From Blastomyces gilchristii SLH14081 (taxonomy: Eukaryota; Ascomycota; Eurotiomycetes; Onygenales; Ajellomycetaceae), in assembly GCF_000003855.2 (NCBI RefSeq), contig NW_003101681.1, positions 6,800,773 through 6,864,772 of the forward strand: DNA of 64,000 nt. Direction: 5' to 3'. Shown in pieces: positions 45,191-57,959 of the stretch. A program made the position numbers and the translations under genes. How positions within the stretch are numbered: the stretch's first letter is position 1; every line of letters begins with the position of its first letter. The notes under the pieces are model-generated. The model was not told the DNA's origin. It made no database searches and saw only the letters and a program-made list of their open reading frames with translations.

Positions 45191-46243
45191 TTGAATCTTT
45201 TCAAGAATGCAGGTAGAATCTATAGAATGTATACTAGTGTAATATGACGAAACTGAAGTGATGACTAGTCAGCGGTGTTACATAGAGATAGTTGTTTAAG
45301 AAGCTATATGAGTGAGCTTGACTACCTTGCTTGAATAGCAAGCTCATAGACTACAGAGTTATTATGAGAATATCACAGATATAATACTTAGTATACTAAG
45401 AAGATTGTATGAGAAATGCAGTAACTCTTGTATATATTTCAGTAGAAGAAAAATGAATTACTGACTTCTTTAATGAGAAGTCAGTGTCTAGCTATTCTAT
45501 ATAGACAATGAGTGAATACTCTTCTTTCATTCTATAAGTGAGAATAGCTGAAGTGATACCTTAGCAGTGTCTTACTGTCAAGAAAGAGTAATCTGCTGAT
45601 CTTATATAGAAGTGAGATTCTTATATTTATTAATCAGATCTTTCTATGATATATCTGAATAATATCATAGAGTGGTTGAAAATTAGTTCAGATTGAATGA
45701 AATCATCTGCATGAAAGTAATAAGCTGTGTGAAACTGCAGCAGAGTCTTGACATGACTAAGAGTATGATAATACTCTTCTCTTTAAGAGCATAGTTCTGA
45801 TGCTCGCAAGATTATCAGATTGAGAGTTATCTTTATTATATAGTAATGATTGTCAACTGATTGACAGCATATATACTGCATATGATATAAGAGATAGATG
45901 AGTTTTTCTACTAACTATATAGATCTTTCTTTTCTCATCTTCATTCAAATTAAATATATAATAAGTGAGTTTCTTATATATCAATTTAAGATGTGAAAAA
46001 TGTAGTTAATAAGTGACTTACAGATCTCTCATTATATTTTATTCTATATATAAAATTCTCTGTAAAAGTAGTGTGTTTTAGAGATAAAGTTAACAGTAGT
46101 GATAGAATTTGTTAAAAAGATTTCTCTCTTCTATAATACATTTTTCTTCCTTCTCTCTCAATTGTAATAGTGAGTGTATGAGAGTATCATTCTTAAAGAA
46201 TAATAAAGAGCTTATTCTGACATTTTCTAGTGAGTAAATATCT
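45191..46243. other. Unassigned AT-rich interval
   Basis: No frame or motif supported on either strand. Confidence 0.4.
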
Positions 46244-46501
46244 TCATGATGTAGCTGTGATCTTCATAACTGCTAAGAAAGCTTGATTGAAGGTAGAAAC
46301 AGTAGTATTGACAGACTGCAGAAGCATCACTTTTATTATCATATCTTTTTCTTCTTCTTCTTCTACTTCTCTTACAGCTGTGATGATAATCACTGTATCT
46401 TGCAGTGAAGTGTCATTTCTTCTGTCAGTTAATTCATCTGTGTTCAGTTCTTTCTCTACTCTTCTCATTACTGTTATAACACTGCTTCTCTTCTCAGTCA
46501 A
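46244..46501 (-). pseudogene. Short charged frame (85 codons), hypothetical
   Basis: Open minus-strand frame with an acidic run (REVEEEEEKD). It may be the upstream part of the same coiled-coil protein as 44280-45190. A plus-strand frame overlaps it; the acidic helical composition favours the minus strand. Low confidence. Confidence 0.25.
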
Positions 46502-47133
46502 TATAATAGTATATGATCTTATGTGATTATTCAGAGAGAAATCTGAGAAGAGCTTGATTCTGAAAACAGTGACTCTGAGAAGCTGAATTCATAGTTTCTC
46601 TTTCACAGTATATCTGAGCTCTGCTCAGAATACTGCTAAGTTGAGTCTGCAGAGTTCTGTGATTTATTTATCTTCTCTCTATGAAGAGGCTTCAGTACAG
46701 TTTTGAATCAGTATCATCACTTATCTACACTGTACTAAGCAGCTAAAGAAGAGAGAGATTTTATACACTTACTTCTTCTCTCACTCTCATTGTTTTTATT
46801 ATATCTGTAACAATAACTTCTGTCTCTCTGTAAGTATTATCTACTCTATAATAAGATGTCATATCAGCTCTGACAAGAAGCTCAGATATTCAAGCAGTAT
46901 AGAGTGAGAGTCTCAGAGCTTCAAGTACTAATAAATTCTATTAAGACTGAAGAGATCTCTCTTACCCATCTGTAAAAGAAGATGAAAGCATAAGTCTCTG
47001 AGATAAAAAAACAGCTCAGAATAACTGATCTCAAGAAGAAGTCAGTCAGTACTGCTGTTGAAAGCATCACAGAGATCAATTACTGATTGAAGAGAATCTC
47101 ACTTCAGTTGAAGCAGATAACTGAGATACTTTA
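46502..47133 (+). pseudogene. Degenerate coiled-coil coding sequence on the plus strand, cut by E5
   Basis: From about 46860 the plus strand reads as helical sequence with TGA and TAA breaks (VSELQVLINSIKTEEISLTHL; ITDLKKKSVSTAVESITEI; LKRISLQLKQITEILYK) up to the E5 insertion. The continuation beyond E5 (52344 on) is too decayed to follow. Nothing was recognised in 46502-46860. Confidence 0.35.
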
Positions 47134-48011
47134 TATGGCGGGCTGCGCCTGATTAATCATATAGACTATTCCGTTTCACTCCACAGATTCCAGCCACTTC
47201 ATTCTCAAACGCGTACACTCCGATTCTCAGCCATTCTCAATCACCAATCCTCGGCCGCTACAAACACGTACGCCCCGATTCTCGGCCATTCTCAATTGCT
47301 GATCCTCGGCTGCTACAAACGCGTGTATATTCTTCCACCCCGAAGCTCCACCGCGTACACCATCACATACACATATAAATATTCATCTCAATCACTGATT
47401 CTTGCACTTTCTCTTTCTTTTCTTCTCTAACATTTTTATCTTTGTTATATATAGACTGGCCGCCGGGACCATGAATTTCACATTTGGTCCCATTTGATCT
47501 GGTCTCATACATTTCTTGGCGTGAATCCCGCTGGGACTGACTATCAAAAAAACAGATAAAGTGACTATATATCAGATCTTAAAATGAAACCATGACTTGA
47601 AAAAAATGAGAAAGTGATCTCATTTGATTTCATTTAGTCTCATTCTTGGCATAAAGTTACTATTTTTAGACATTTTAAGGTTTTTTTTAGACAATTTTTA
47701 ATTTTTTAAAAAGTAACACTTTTTGATAACACTCAAATGAGATTTAAAGTCATTTAAAGCAATAAAAATAATTTAAATTGAGAAGTGGAAATCATGGTCT
47801 CATTTGAAAAATGTGACAAGAGTAGACAGTAAGTTTCACTGGGACAGTATGACACTACTATCTAATGTTAAAAGTGTGTAATGAGATCAGTCGAATTGAT
47901 AATGAGACTATTAAAAAATCTGGTCCTGGTCTCAGACACGGTCACACAGTCAGTCTAGTTATATAAGACCTATCAATATAATATCAATCTATTCAGCATA
48001 GGTCTCTTACA
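47134..48011 (+). repeat. E5 5' LTR, interrupted by MITE copy C
   Basis: Contains two 55-bp-spaced tandem units (47212-47321; each has CGATTCTC, then CAGCCATTCTCAA or CGGCCATTCTCAA, then CTACAAAC) and a TATAAATA box at 47375. The MITE sits at 47452-47957, and the 3' LTR shows the empty site. Its GC content is clearly higher than that of the pol body. Confidence 0.9.
47452..47957 (-). mobile_element. hAT-like MITE copy C (506 bp)
   Basis: Inverted relative to copies A, B and D. Target duplication GTTATATA (47444-47451 and 47958-47965). The E5 3' LTR at about 52297-52304 has the unoccupied GTTATATA, which proves the insertion. Confidence 0.9.
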
Positions 48012-51000
48012 CTATAAAAACATTCATCATCTTCTTATTAGAAAATGATTATTCATGCATTGACTTCTCATCAGAAATGATTATTCATTGAGAGATATTC
48101 AAACATGTAACAACATGTAAGAAATTGAGAAACAGTTAAACAGTTAAGTGAACACTGAGTCTCTAAATAGAAGCTTACTTATCAGTCACTCTGACTCTGT
48201 AACAAGATCTTATAAAGAGAATAAGATCTTATAAGAGAATATCAGTGAAAGATCTGAGAGTTCTGACACTCAGATATATGAGAATATAATTACACTTCTT
48301 CAGATTTCACAGATATTATACATCTAATGATCAATATAATTATGTCTAATGATAATATAAAACCCTTGAACATGAGCATAGACATGATGTCACAGTGACT
48401 TCAAGTAATATTAAAATTGCAATAATAATAAATAGCTGATATGCATGCAACTTAACAACTTTAATATGAAGAGATTCAATGATTAATTCATGCAATTTCA
48501 ATATCTACAGAATTGAATATAAAAGTACTGAAAGAATACTTAGATACTTCTGCATATTTTTACATAGTGAAGCTGATCATAGATGTGAAAGCACATCAAT
48601 ATAAAGATATCTACACATATGAAGTTGATAATCTTGATTACACTCTTATGTTAGAACTTGTTTAACTATCTGATCAAGGTATCGTATTGAATGCTTAAAA
48701 CAGAAGCTTGATATTCTCTAACAATGATAGAGTTCACAAAGATGATATTCACAGAATTATGAATCTGACACAGATCTCTGCCAATATGTATAAAATACTT
48801 CAAAAAAGAAGTTATCATCAAAATCACTGACAGAGTCACTGACAAGTTCACTGATAGCAGAATCATATGTTAATCTATTTCATCAGTCTGACTGATATCA
48901 AAAAGACTCTAGAAAAGTTATTCTGTGTTACAATAACAGATTCTCATACAAAACTCTCTTAATAATATCATGAATATCTAGATATCTTTCAATAAGATAA
49001 TATTATAAATATACTCTTCTTACAAGATTCTGAAGTGAATCACAGTATCAAGTTCGAGAAAAAAAATGATAAGAATCTCAAACTATCATGAGACTCTCTT
49101 TATAACATGTGCTGAGATAAACTTCTTCTTCTTCAAAAGACACTTAATAATCTATTGAATAAAGAATTTATATACATTAGTGACTCTTTCACTGCAGCCT
49201 CTATTCTCTTTGTAAAGAAATTAGATGAAGAACTCTGATTCTGTGTAAACTACTGAGATCTGAACAGATTGACAAAGAAAGATTAATATTTCTTATCTCT
49301 CAACAATAAAACCCTAGCACAGATCAAACAAGCTTAATAATTTATAAAACTAGATATCATTACTGTGTTTCATAAGATTTGTATCACTGAAGAAGATGAA
49401 TAGCTTATAGTATTTCAAACATGTTATGATCTCTTTGAATGAATAGTCACACTCTTGGAACTGACTAACACTCTCAGTACATTTCAGAAGTATATTAACT
49501 GAGTACTTCAAGATTTTCTTGATAAGTTTGTATCTGCTTATCTAGATAATATTCTCATCTTCACTAATGAATTCAGAAAAGAATATCAAGAATATATATG
49601 AAAGATATTATAATAACTATGAGAAGCAGAACTACTGATAGATATTGATAAGTATGATTTTGAAGTCAAGAGTATTAAGTATCTGAGTTTTATTATAGAA
49701 GCTGATAAGAAAATTTGAATGAATTCTGAGAAAGTCTTTATTATTCTTGAATGAGAAGCTCTGCATACTGTGAAAGATGTATAAAGCTTCATCAGATTTA
49801 CTAACTTCTATTAACAATTTATATAAAACTTCTCAGATATCACAAGATCACTTACAGATCTTACTAAGAAAGACTCAGTATCTCAATGATTAGCAGACAC
49901 TGAAGCTGCATTTATACAGATAAAGAAGATATTCATTAATATCTCTCTGCTGATAATATTTAATTCTGATTATAAAACAGTTATTGAAGCTGATTTCTCT
50001 GACTATGGAATAGAAGAAGTGATATTGTAATATGATAATAAAGATGTTCTACAATCATGTGTTTTCATATCTAAGAAACTGAGTCTCACTGAATACAATT
50101 ATGAGATCTATGATAAGAAACTTCTCATGATTATATACTGTTTAGAAGAATAAGACTCTGAACTCTGAAGTATCTCTGAATTTGAGATAGTTATAGATTA
50201 TAAGAATTTCAAATACTTCATAACTATCTATAAACTTACTGAATAATAGATACAATGATTTGAGTTCTTAAGCTGCTTTCATTTTATAATATACTATCAT
50301 TCTGGCAGTCAGAACTTGATGACAGATACTCTCTCATAACAAGAGTAAAATATGCTATTCAATATAACAGATACTCACTGTATGAACTGAGAGAATCAGC
50401 TCTTGAATCTGAAGATACTAGTTGATTAAGATGAAACAGTTCATAGCACTATATATACTTCTTTAGTTAGAACTGCTATTAATATCTTCACTTTCTCTAC
50501 ACTGAATGAACTGTGATATACAGCAGCTCAGATGAATGAACTTCTTCAGATTTTTATCAAAACAGTATATTAAAGAGCACTATGATTTCTCTCAGAACTA
50601 TGTATAAGAACTGATATCTCAGAATATTTAATTGATAATAATAACACTCTATAATTCTGTGAATGATACTGAGTCTCTCACTCTAAATTCTTACACACTC
50701 AGATAATATAAGAGATACATAATTTATATATAACTAATTATTCAGACTGTGAATAACTGTATAGAATGATCTTTTAAGAGTTCTACTGACCTGAGATATT
50801 AAACAGTATCAGACACTTTATCTGAAACTGTAATTACTGTTCTTCTATTATCTTATAAAAGAACTGTAGAAAAGATCTATTGAAATCACTCAATATCTCT
50901 AATAGAATCTGATAAGATATAGTAATTAACTTCACTATCAATCTATCTAAGAGTAAGAGTTGTAGAAACATTCTGATCATTGTGAATTGACTGAGTAAAG

Positions 51001-51980
51001 ATATAATATTAAAATCTTGTGATAAGATAAATGCTGAACAAGTCACTGAAGCTTTTCTACAGAGTCTGTTCTATCAGATATATGAATTACTGAGATCTAT
51101 AGTATCAGATCAGAGTTGTTAATTCATAAGCACTCTCTGAATAAGAATCTGTCAAGTTCTCAAGATTATATATCATCTATCAACTGCCTATCACTCTGAG
51201 ACTGATGATATATAAGAACAGACAATTCAGATTATGAAGAATTATCTCTGTAAATTCTGTAATCACTTATAAGATAATTAATATAATCTTTTTCTACACA
51301 CAGAGATTGCTATCAATGATTGAGATGTTATTTCAACAGATATAAGCCTGTTCTTTCTTACATACAGATATTATATGAAAGTGTTGAATCTTCTAAAGAT
51401 TACACAGTTCACACTAAATTCTCACAGTTCAATTTAGATCACTGATAATATAGTAACAAAGCTCTGAGATACTTATAATTGAGCAGAGGTCTTGATGATA
51501 ACTGTGAAATATGATTAAGAGAATCAAATCAATGTTCACTGAGATCTCACTGAACAATATAAGATAGAAGATCTGATATGATTGAATCTTAAGAACATAC
51601 AAATCACATATTCATCTCATATACTAGATTACTGCTATATTAAGTATAAAGTAATAGCAGTTCTAGATAGTCACAACTATTATCTTGATATATTATCAGA
51701 GATTCATGATGTATTTCATACAAGCTTGCTCTGTCACACTGTCACTGATTCATTCTCTTCTCAACTGACTTCTAACTAACAGTTATCAGACATCATAGAA
51801 GAAGATAATAAGCTTGAGTGAGAGATTGAGAATATTCTCAATGAGAGACTTCACAGCTGCAGTCAGTAATATCTTATGAAATGAGTCAGCTACAATCAAT
51901 TAATCTGAACTCTGAGTTCTGTGTTATCTGAAACAGCAGTTCTTGACTGATGAAAACTGCTTCTGAAAAGAGGGAACTAA
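48012..51980 (+). pseudogene. pol: E5 pol (decayed): reverse transcriptase, RNase H, integrase
   Basis: Coding similarity starts only at about 48550. Before reverse transcriptase comes YHEYLDIFQ (about 48970), a common Gypsy lead-in. Reverse transcriptase has FCVNY-x-DLNRLTKKD (about 49235-49290) and AYLDNILIF (about 49538-49565, YLDD with the second Asp changed to Asn). RNase H starts with VIEADFSDYG (about 49980). Integrase is near 50980-51340, with AYHSETDD (about 51190) and YLCKFCNHL. The C-terminal stretch at 51582-51779 (LDYCYIKYKVIAVLDSHNYY, then IHDVFHTSLL) is open. No chromodomain was seen. No gag or zinc knuckle was found in 48012-48550. Stops are largely TGA. Confidence 0.85.
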
Positions 51981-52343
51981 TGTAGTAAGCTGTGCCTGAT
52001 CAATTATATAGACTATTCTGTTGCACTTCACAGATTTCAGTCACTTCATTCTCAAATATATACACTCTGATTCTCAGTCATTCTCAATTGCTGATCCTCA
52101 GCCGCTATGAAGGCGTATGCCCCGATTCTCAGTCATTCTTGATCACCAATCCTCAGCCACTATGAACACGCGTATATTCTTCCGCCCCGAAGCTCCACCG
52201 CATATGCCATCACATACACATATAAATATCCATCTCAATTGCTGATTCTCACACTTTCTCTTTCTTTCCTTCTCTAACATTTTTATCTTTGTTATATAAG
52301 ACCTATCAATATAATACTGATCTATTCGGCGTAGGCCTCTTAC
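51981..52343 (+). repeat. E5 3' LTR (363 bp)
   Basis: From TGTAGTAAGC to CTCTTACA. It includes the same 55-bp tandem pair (about 52050-52165) and TATAAATA at 52221. Differences from the 5' LTR are mainly C-to-T and G-to-A. Confidence 0.9.
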
Positions 52344-52859
52344 ACTTTATAAGTTAATAAGTTGATAATTTCAGTATCTCTTATACTCTTCTACAGTATA
52401 TACACTCTTTTACAGCATGCTTCTCTGCAGCACTGCAGTGCTAACTTCTCAGCAGATAAAGATATCAGTGCTGAAGACCTCAAAAGTGAAGAATAAGTTT
52501 GATAAGAATGTAATTATTAGTGAGTAGATTCTGAGATTCTCTCTTTTTACTTTTTCAGTGAGCTGCAGTCTCATTAGAATAGCAGCAGTCTGCAGATTGA
52601 TAATATTAATCTTTTTATTAATTTCAAATATCTCTTTTCTCTAATTATCTCAGGAATTTTATACTTATATAGTCTTATTAAACTTCTAAAAAACTCTTTA
52701 AGAGAAAATAGAAGAAGAGTGCTACAGAGCTCATAAGACATCAGCTTATTATTATGAGATTATCTCTAAAAACACTTCTTGAGAAAAAATGAGAAGTCTT
52801 AAGCAGCATTTCTTACTTAATGTCTCTGATATATAACAGAGTGATCTCTACTAGCTGTC

Positions 52860-55800
52860 TTATAGCTTACAATCTCTTTCTCAGCATTTTTCAAATACTC
52901 AAGTGATTCTCATAAATTCTCTGACAATGAATAATCTTCTCATTTAATAAGATATTGAAGCTTATCATAATATATTCACTTATTCAATATTTTCTTCACA
53001 AGATATTCAGTATCACTCTCAATCTCAATATTATTCAGCTGAGATAGCTTCACTTCAGAGCATTGCTTATAGAGCTTCAAATAGAAAATGTGAAAAACAG
53101 AATGAATTGATTTCAATTCTGAGAGTAATTTCAACTTATATATCTGCTTATTCACTACTCTTATTATCAGGAAAGATTCTAGTCATCACTCACTGAGCTT
53201 CTTACACAGTCTTATTATCTTGATATTCTTTGCTGAAAATAGTACTTGATTCTCTATCAAGAACTTCATTGAAAGATGTTTTCAATTATAGTATTCTATC
53301 TGCTCCTTCTGAGTACAGTGAATGCTTTTCACTATCTTCTCATGAATTTTATTTAAAAGTTTCAATCTCACTTTTACTTCTGACACTGAGAGATACTCTG
53401 TTCTCTGTATCTGTTCAACATTCTGACTGTCTATTTCTCTCTTTGAAGCATCATTCATGATGTCACTGAGTAATGAAGAATTATATTCATAATAAGCATA
53501 GAAAGAAGATATCTTTAAGATTGCATTCTTTGCATTATTATATGTGAATTCAGTGATTAGAAGATATTTGAGTCAATCATTCTGATAATATAAATAGAAT
53601 GCTTAAAGATGCTATTCTAATATCTAGTTCTGGTGTTCAGTCTGATCATTTGTCTGCAGATGAAATGTGATACTGAGAAGACATTTTATTATAAGATGAT
53701 AGTAAAAAGCTGATCAGTACTTGCTGATGAAAAGAGATTCTTGATCTGTTATTAATGATTTCAGAGTATCATGATCATGAATAATAATATCTAAAAACAG
53801 ATCAGTTAATTCAGAGGCTTTAATCTTTTTATAAGTAGAAATATATTTTATCATCTTTATAAAACAGTTAATAATGATTAAAATTAAGTCATATTCTTTA
53901 ACTCTTATTGACTTCAGCAGATTAACTATGAAATTCATCAATAGATTCTGTTATAAGTTCTTTAAGACAGACAGTGATATCAACTCACTGTATTACTTAT
54001 ACTGCAGAATCTTTATTCTTTAACAGATATTATAAGTCTTAACATACTCTTTAACATCTGCTCAGAGCTTGTCTTAAATATATTTATATTTTAGAAGCTT
54101 CTCAGTCTTCTCTAATCTGAAGTGTTCTATATGAGAATTATTATAATAAATTCTTAATAACTTCTAGCACACTGCTCTACTACAAGAGATGAAGACTGAA
54201 TTATTCAGCAGTAGAAGTTCATATTCTTCTAGTTATCAGTAACTTAATTTCTTAGCAGCACTGCTCTGCTCAGAGTCTGTTTCTTTCAAATTTGAACTAG
54301 ATTCTTTCTTCTTCAACTTCTGAATTCAAGCTGCAGTAGAGACATTTCTCTTCTATAACTTATCAATGAATTTAAAAAGTAGTTGAGTTGAAAGATTATA
54401 GACTGTTTTATTCTTTATCAATTTAATAATAGTAAGATATGATATGAGAAGCTCATGATCTTCTGTGTCAGTTCTCTGTAGAGACTCAGATTTTCTTTCA
54501 TCTTCTATACTGAGTCATACAGCTGTCTTACTGATACTGTTCTCAAGCTTCAGATAATCTTAATTCTCTGCAGTCAGCTTCTTCTGCAGTGATGACAGAG
54601 ATTCTTTTATAGAATTCTTCTTCACATCAATGATATTATAATTGAGCTGTTTAGACAGTGTATCATTGAGATTAAGCTGATCTGAACAGTATTGAATATA
54701 GAAATTATACTCTGAAAGCAGCTCTGCTCATCTGACTTAATGTTCTGTTAAGCTCTTTATTATTAAGAAGTAATGCAGATTTGTATAATTAGTGAGAACT
54801 TACACTGAGTACTTACTAGTCTGAAGATAATATCATCAGATCTTAAAGAATTTAATAATTACTAATATCTCTTAATTATGAGTATCATACCTTCTCTATG
54901 TGAGTGATAACTTCTTGAAGAAGAAGGTCACTGATCTTTATTCACAGTGTCTTATAGACTCTGTGAAAAAGTCTTCTCTTACAGACATTTCATTATCTGT
55001 ATTCTCAGAGATGATTATTCTCTGATTCTTTCAGTGTTGAAAGGTCTCTGATATTAACTGTGAAAAGATTTCACAGATCTTATTTCTGAATACATCAGTC
55101 TCACACTGACTGAGTAAGTCAGAATTAAAGTGATTCAGCATTGTAATATCTGTAAAAGCTTGTTTCAATTCTGCAAATATCTGCATGATGTCTTGAGTGA
55201 GAGTAAACAGTTCTATCTTTCTGTCTTTCACACTTCTCTTTAACAGATCCGTAAGAGAAACAGTTATCTGTAAATATGTATAGATGAATTGTCTGTAGAA
55301 ATTTATAAATTCTAAAAATATCTGCATCTCACAGTATATCTGCAGCATCAGTCAGTTCTTAATAATGAAGATCTGACTTCTGTTCATTGAAATGTCATTC
55401 ATCTCAATAATATAATCTAAGAAATCAATCTTCTGTATGTAGAATAAGTATTTTTCAGTATTTATATAGAGTTAATACTGTCTCAAGTCACTGAATACTT
55501 CTCAAACATGAGTATCATATTCTTTCTCTATTTTTGAGAAGATTAGAATGTTGTTCAAGTAGACTGACCGTGTGACCGTGTCTGGGACCAGGACCAGATT
55601 TTTTGATAGTCTCATTACCAATTCGACTGATCTCATTACATGGTTTTAACATTAGATAGTAGTCTCATACTGTCTCAGTGAGACTTACTGTCTACTCTTG
55701 TCACATTTTCCAAATAAGATCATGATTTCCACTTCTCAATTTAAATTATTTTTATTACTTTAAATGACTTTAAATCTCATTTGAGTGTTATCAAAAAGTG

Positions 55801-57590
55801 TTACTTTTTAAAAAATTAAAAATAGTCTAAAAAAAACCTTAAAATGTCTAAAAATAGTAACTTTATGCCAAGAATGAGACTAAATGAAATCAAATGAGAC
55901 CACTTTCTCATTTTTTTCAAGTCATGGTTCCATTTTAAGATCTGATATATAGTCACTTTACCTGTTTTTTTAATAGCCAGTCCCCGCGGGATTCACGCCA
56001 AGAAATGTATGGGACCAGATCAAATGAAATCAAACGTGAAATTCATGATCCCAGCGGCCAGTCTATGTTCAAGTATACTATATAGAAGATATTGACAAGG
56101 CTCTGCAGTGTCTCATTTATATAAATCTGAAAGCTGACTGAAGCATTATAAAGATTAAAAGATAAAACAAGATATTCAAAATTACTGTACTTGATATAAA
56201 AAGCTGTTTTTCAAACATCATCTTCATTAACTCTGATTCTATGATAGATATCTCATATATTAATCTTTGAGAATATCTTTGCTTCAGATAATTAATCAAT
56301 CATCTCATCAATTAACAGTAATGAATAGTAATTCTTAACTATCATCTTATTAAGGCCTCTGTAGTCTACACATAGATATAGTCTATCATTCTTCTTAGAT
56401 ATAAAGAGTATAGATGTCTCTGTTAAACTCTTTAATAAGTATATTCAGTTCTTTGATTACACTTTCTCAAGATATTTGCACAGAACATTCAATTCCTTTA
56501 CAGACAAGTTGTAAAGAGACTTATACAGTATCATTACATCATCTTTAAGATGAATCTTATATTATATCTTAATATCAGAAAACTTTGCTACTTCTCTTTC
56601 TGAAAAGATATTTTTATAACCTGTAAAGAGATATCATGTACATTCATCTTCAATGATGAATACTGCTGCTAATCTTACAGTGAGAATGATGACTTCTTCA
56701 TCTATTTCTAAGTCTCAATCACCTGCTATGTAGTATATCAACTCTATCTTTTTCTCAAGATTCTTCTAATGAAACTCTTTAGATTTCTCTATCACTGTCT
56801 CTTTATTAGTGAGATAATACTGTCACACCTGAGTGACTCAGTCAATGAGAGAATTGTTTTCTCTCAATTATGAGAGATTTAAAATGATGTTCTCATCTAT
56901 AATATTAACAGTGTGAAGAAGCAGACTACTCTTCTTGAAGATTTCTTCTAAGTCTGTGATCACATACTTTGCTTAAATTATGTTGAAACAGTGATACTTT
57001 ATTTTATCAGTAAATTTTATATAATCTGATAAGTCTATCTTCTTTCAATTCTTCATTAAAGAAAAGAATAGAATATATAGTTAATATCTATTCTAAAGTC
57101 AAGTAGATATCTTACTGATATCTTCTTATTCAGAGTATTTATTATGATTATAATATAAACTCAGAGATGTGAGAATTATTAATTCTTTATTTCTTTCACT
57201 TCTTTATCTTCTGTAAATACATTTATCAGAAGAGAAGTTAACTTTAGAAAGATATCTTCTCAGTTTCTTCTCTTCTTTAGCTTCTTATAATTACTAGTAT
57301 AGTGATTATCAGCTCTGCAGTTAAAATAGAGATCTTTATCAAATCTTTTTTAATATTTCTTCATAGTGAGTGAAGAATCAGAATACTTGAAATTCTTCTT
57401 TACTTTCTTCACACTGAAGCTGTCATAGCATTATTTAGATTCTATTATTGATTACTTAGAAGAGATCTTATTAATCTTTTTTTCAGAGAATTGATTATTT
57501 AAATAGATCTGAGAAGTCAGGTTGATAAGCTCAGTATAATTAATTAATTCACTCTGATACTATGATATTATTATCTGTATCTTATGAGTC
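52860..57590 (-). pseudogene. pol: E6 gag-pol (decayed) ending in a chromodomain
   Basis: Reverse transcriptase shows the RT/RNase H junction IFLEFINFYRQFIYTYLQ (about 55270-55325). The active site reads YLNN and is split by MITE copy D at 55560-56065. Integrase reads DLILIIINCFIKMIKYI (about 53850-53900) and SLITDQESLF (about 53720-53750), the DDE-type fold of Gypsy integrases. The C-terminal chromodomain is recognisable as EYLVKKILNK, a stop, then LQYLIK, a stop, EDYSLSENL, a stop and ESLEYLKN; all three stops fall at the Trp positions of the domain and are TGA. Such chromodomains are thought to guide integration to heterochromatin. Confidence 0.82.
55560..56065 (+). mobile_element. hAT-like MITE copy D (506 bp)
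   Basis: Target duplication TGTTCAAG (55552-55559 and 56066-56073). It is inserted in the codons of the E6 reverse-transcriptase YLDD box (now YLNN). Only lightly decayed compared with copy A; the changes seen are mostly at CpC sites. Confidence 0.88.
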
Positions 57591-57601
57591 AGCTTTGTGA
57601 G

Positions 57602-57715
57602 TGTAAGAAATCCCGCTTCTCGCGGATCCTTTACCCCTATTCCTATCTCTCGCGTAACCAATAGGGCTAGCGGCCCTTGGCTACACACAACTATATAGAC
57701 TGAAGTTCGCGAATA
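57602..57715 (+). promoter_or_regulatory. GC-rich, promoter-like island at the E6/E7 junction, probably the head of an LTR
   Basis: Starts TGTAAGAAATCCCGC. Retains CG and CC sites (CGCGG, CTCGCG) in strongly decayed surroundings. It has a CCAAT box at 57658 and TATATA at 57692 on the plus strand, and two hairpins: CCGC-TTCTC-GCGG at 57613, and CCAA...TTGG enclosing GGGC...GCCC at 57658-57680. It lies between divergent E6 (minus) and E7 (plus). It is most simply the 5' LTR promoter of E7, but no second LTR copy was found in the window. Confidence 0.45.
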
Positions 57716-57959
57716 CTATTCACAACTCAGCTTGAATGCTATTATACATTTGATCTCTACATTTTATCTTCTTATTATGAACACTTCTAGTAGTTAACAG
57801 TATATATCATATCAAGCTGCAAACATCTGAATAATTGTCTGTGAGCACTTATTCTTATATTTCAAGCTCAGTCAGTCAGTAATCATCTGTTATAACTGAA
57901 AGAACTAGAAACTTGTATACTTCAATTCCTGTGAACTCTACTGCAGACACTCAGAAGCA

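Larger units (their letters stand above)
47134..52343 (+). mobile_element. Gypsy element E5 with both LTRs and a nested MITE
   Basis: LTRs lie at 47134-48011 (364 bp without the MITE and its duplication) and 51981-52343 (363 bp), with a 5-bp target duplication CTTTA (47129-47133 and 52344-52348). The inferred LTR ends are TGTGGCGGGC...CTTACA. The purine-rich GAAAAGAGGGAACTAA precedes the 3' LTR. The internal region of 3.97 kb carries a decayed pol and little room for gag. It is a different family from E1-E3. Confidence 0.92.
52344..57601 (-). mobile_element. Gypsy element E6, chromodomain type, no LTRs identified
   Basis: On the minus strand a knuckle-like FNCRADNHYTSNY (about 57290-57340; the outer Cys residues are Tyr) is followed by a protease-like YLLDFRIDINYI (about 57085-57120), reverse transcriptase (about 56650-55370), RNase H, integrase (about 54200-53600) and a chromodomain (about 53015-52870). 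MITE copy D lies inside reverse transcriptase. The right end at about 57601 is cut by or joined to E7. LTRs could not be paired. Confidence 0.8.
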
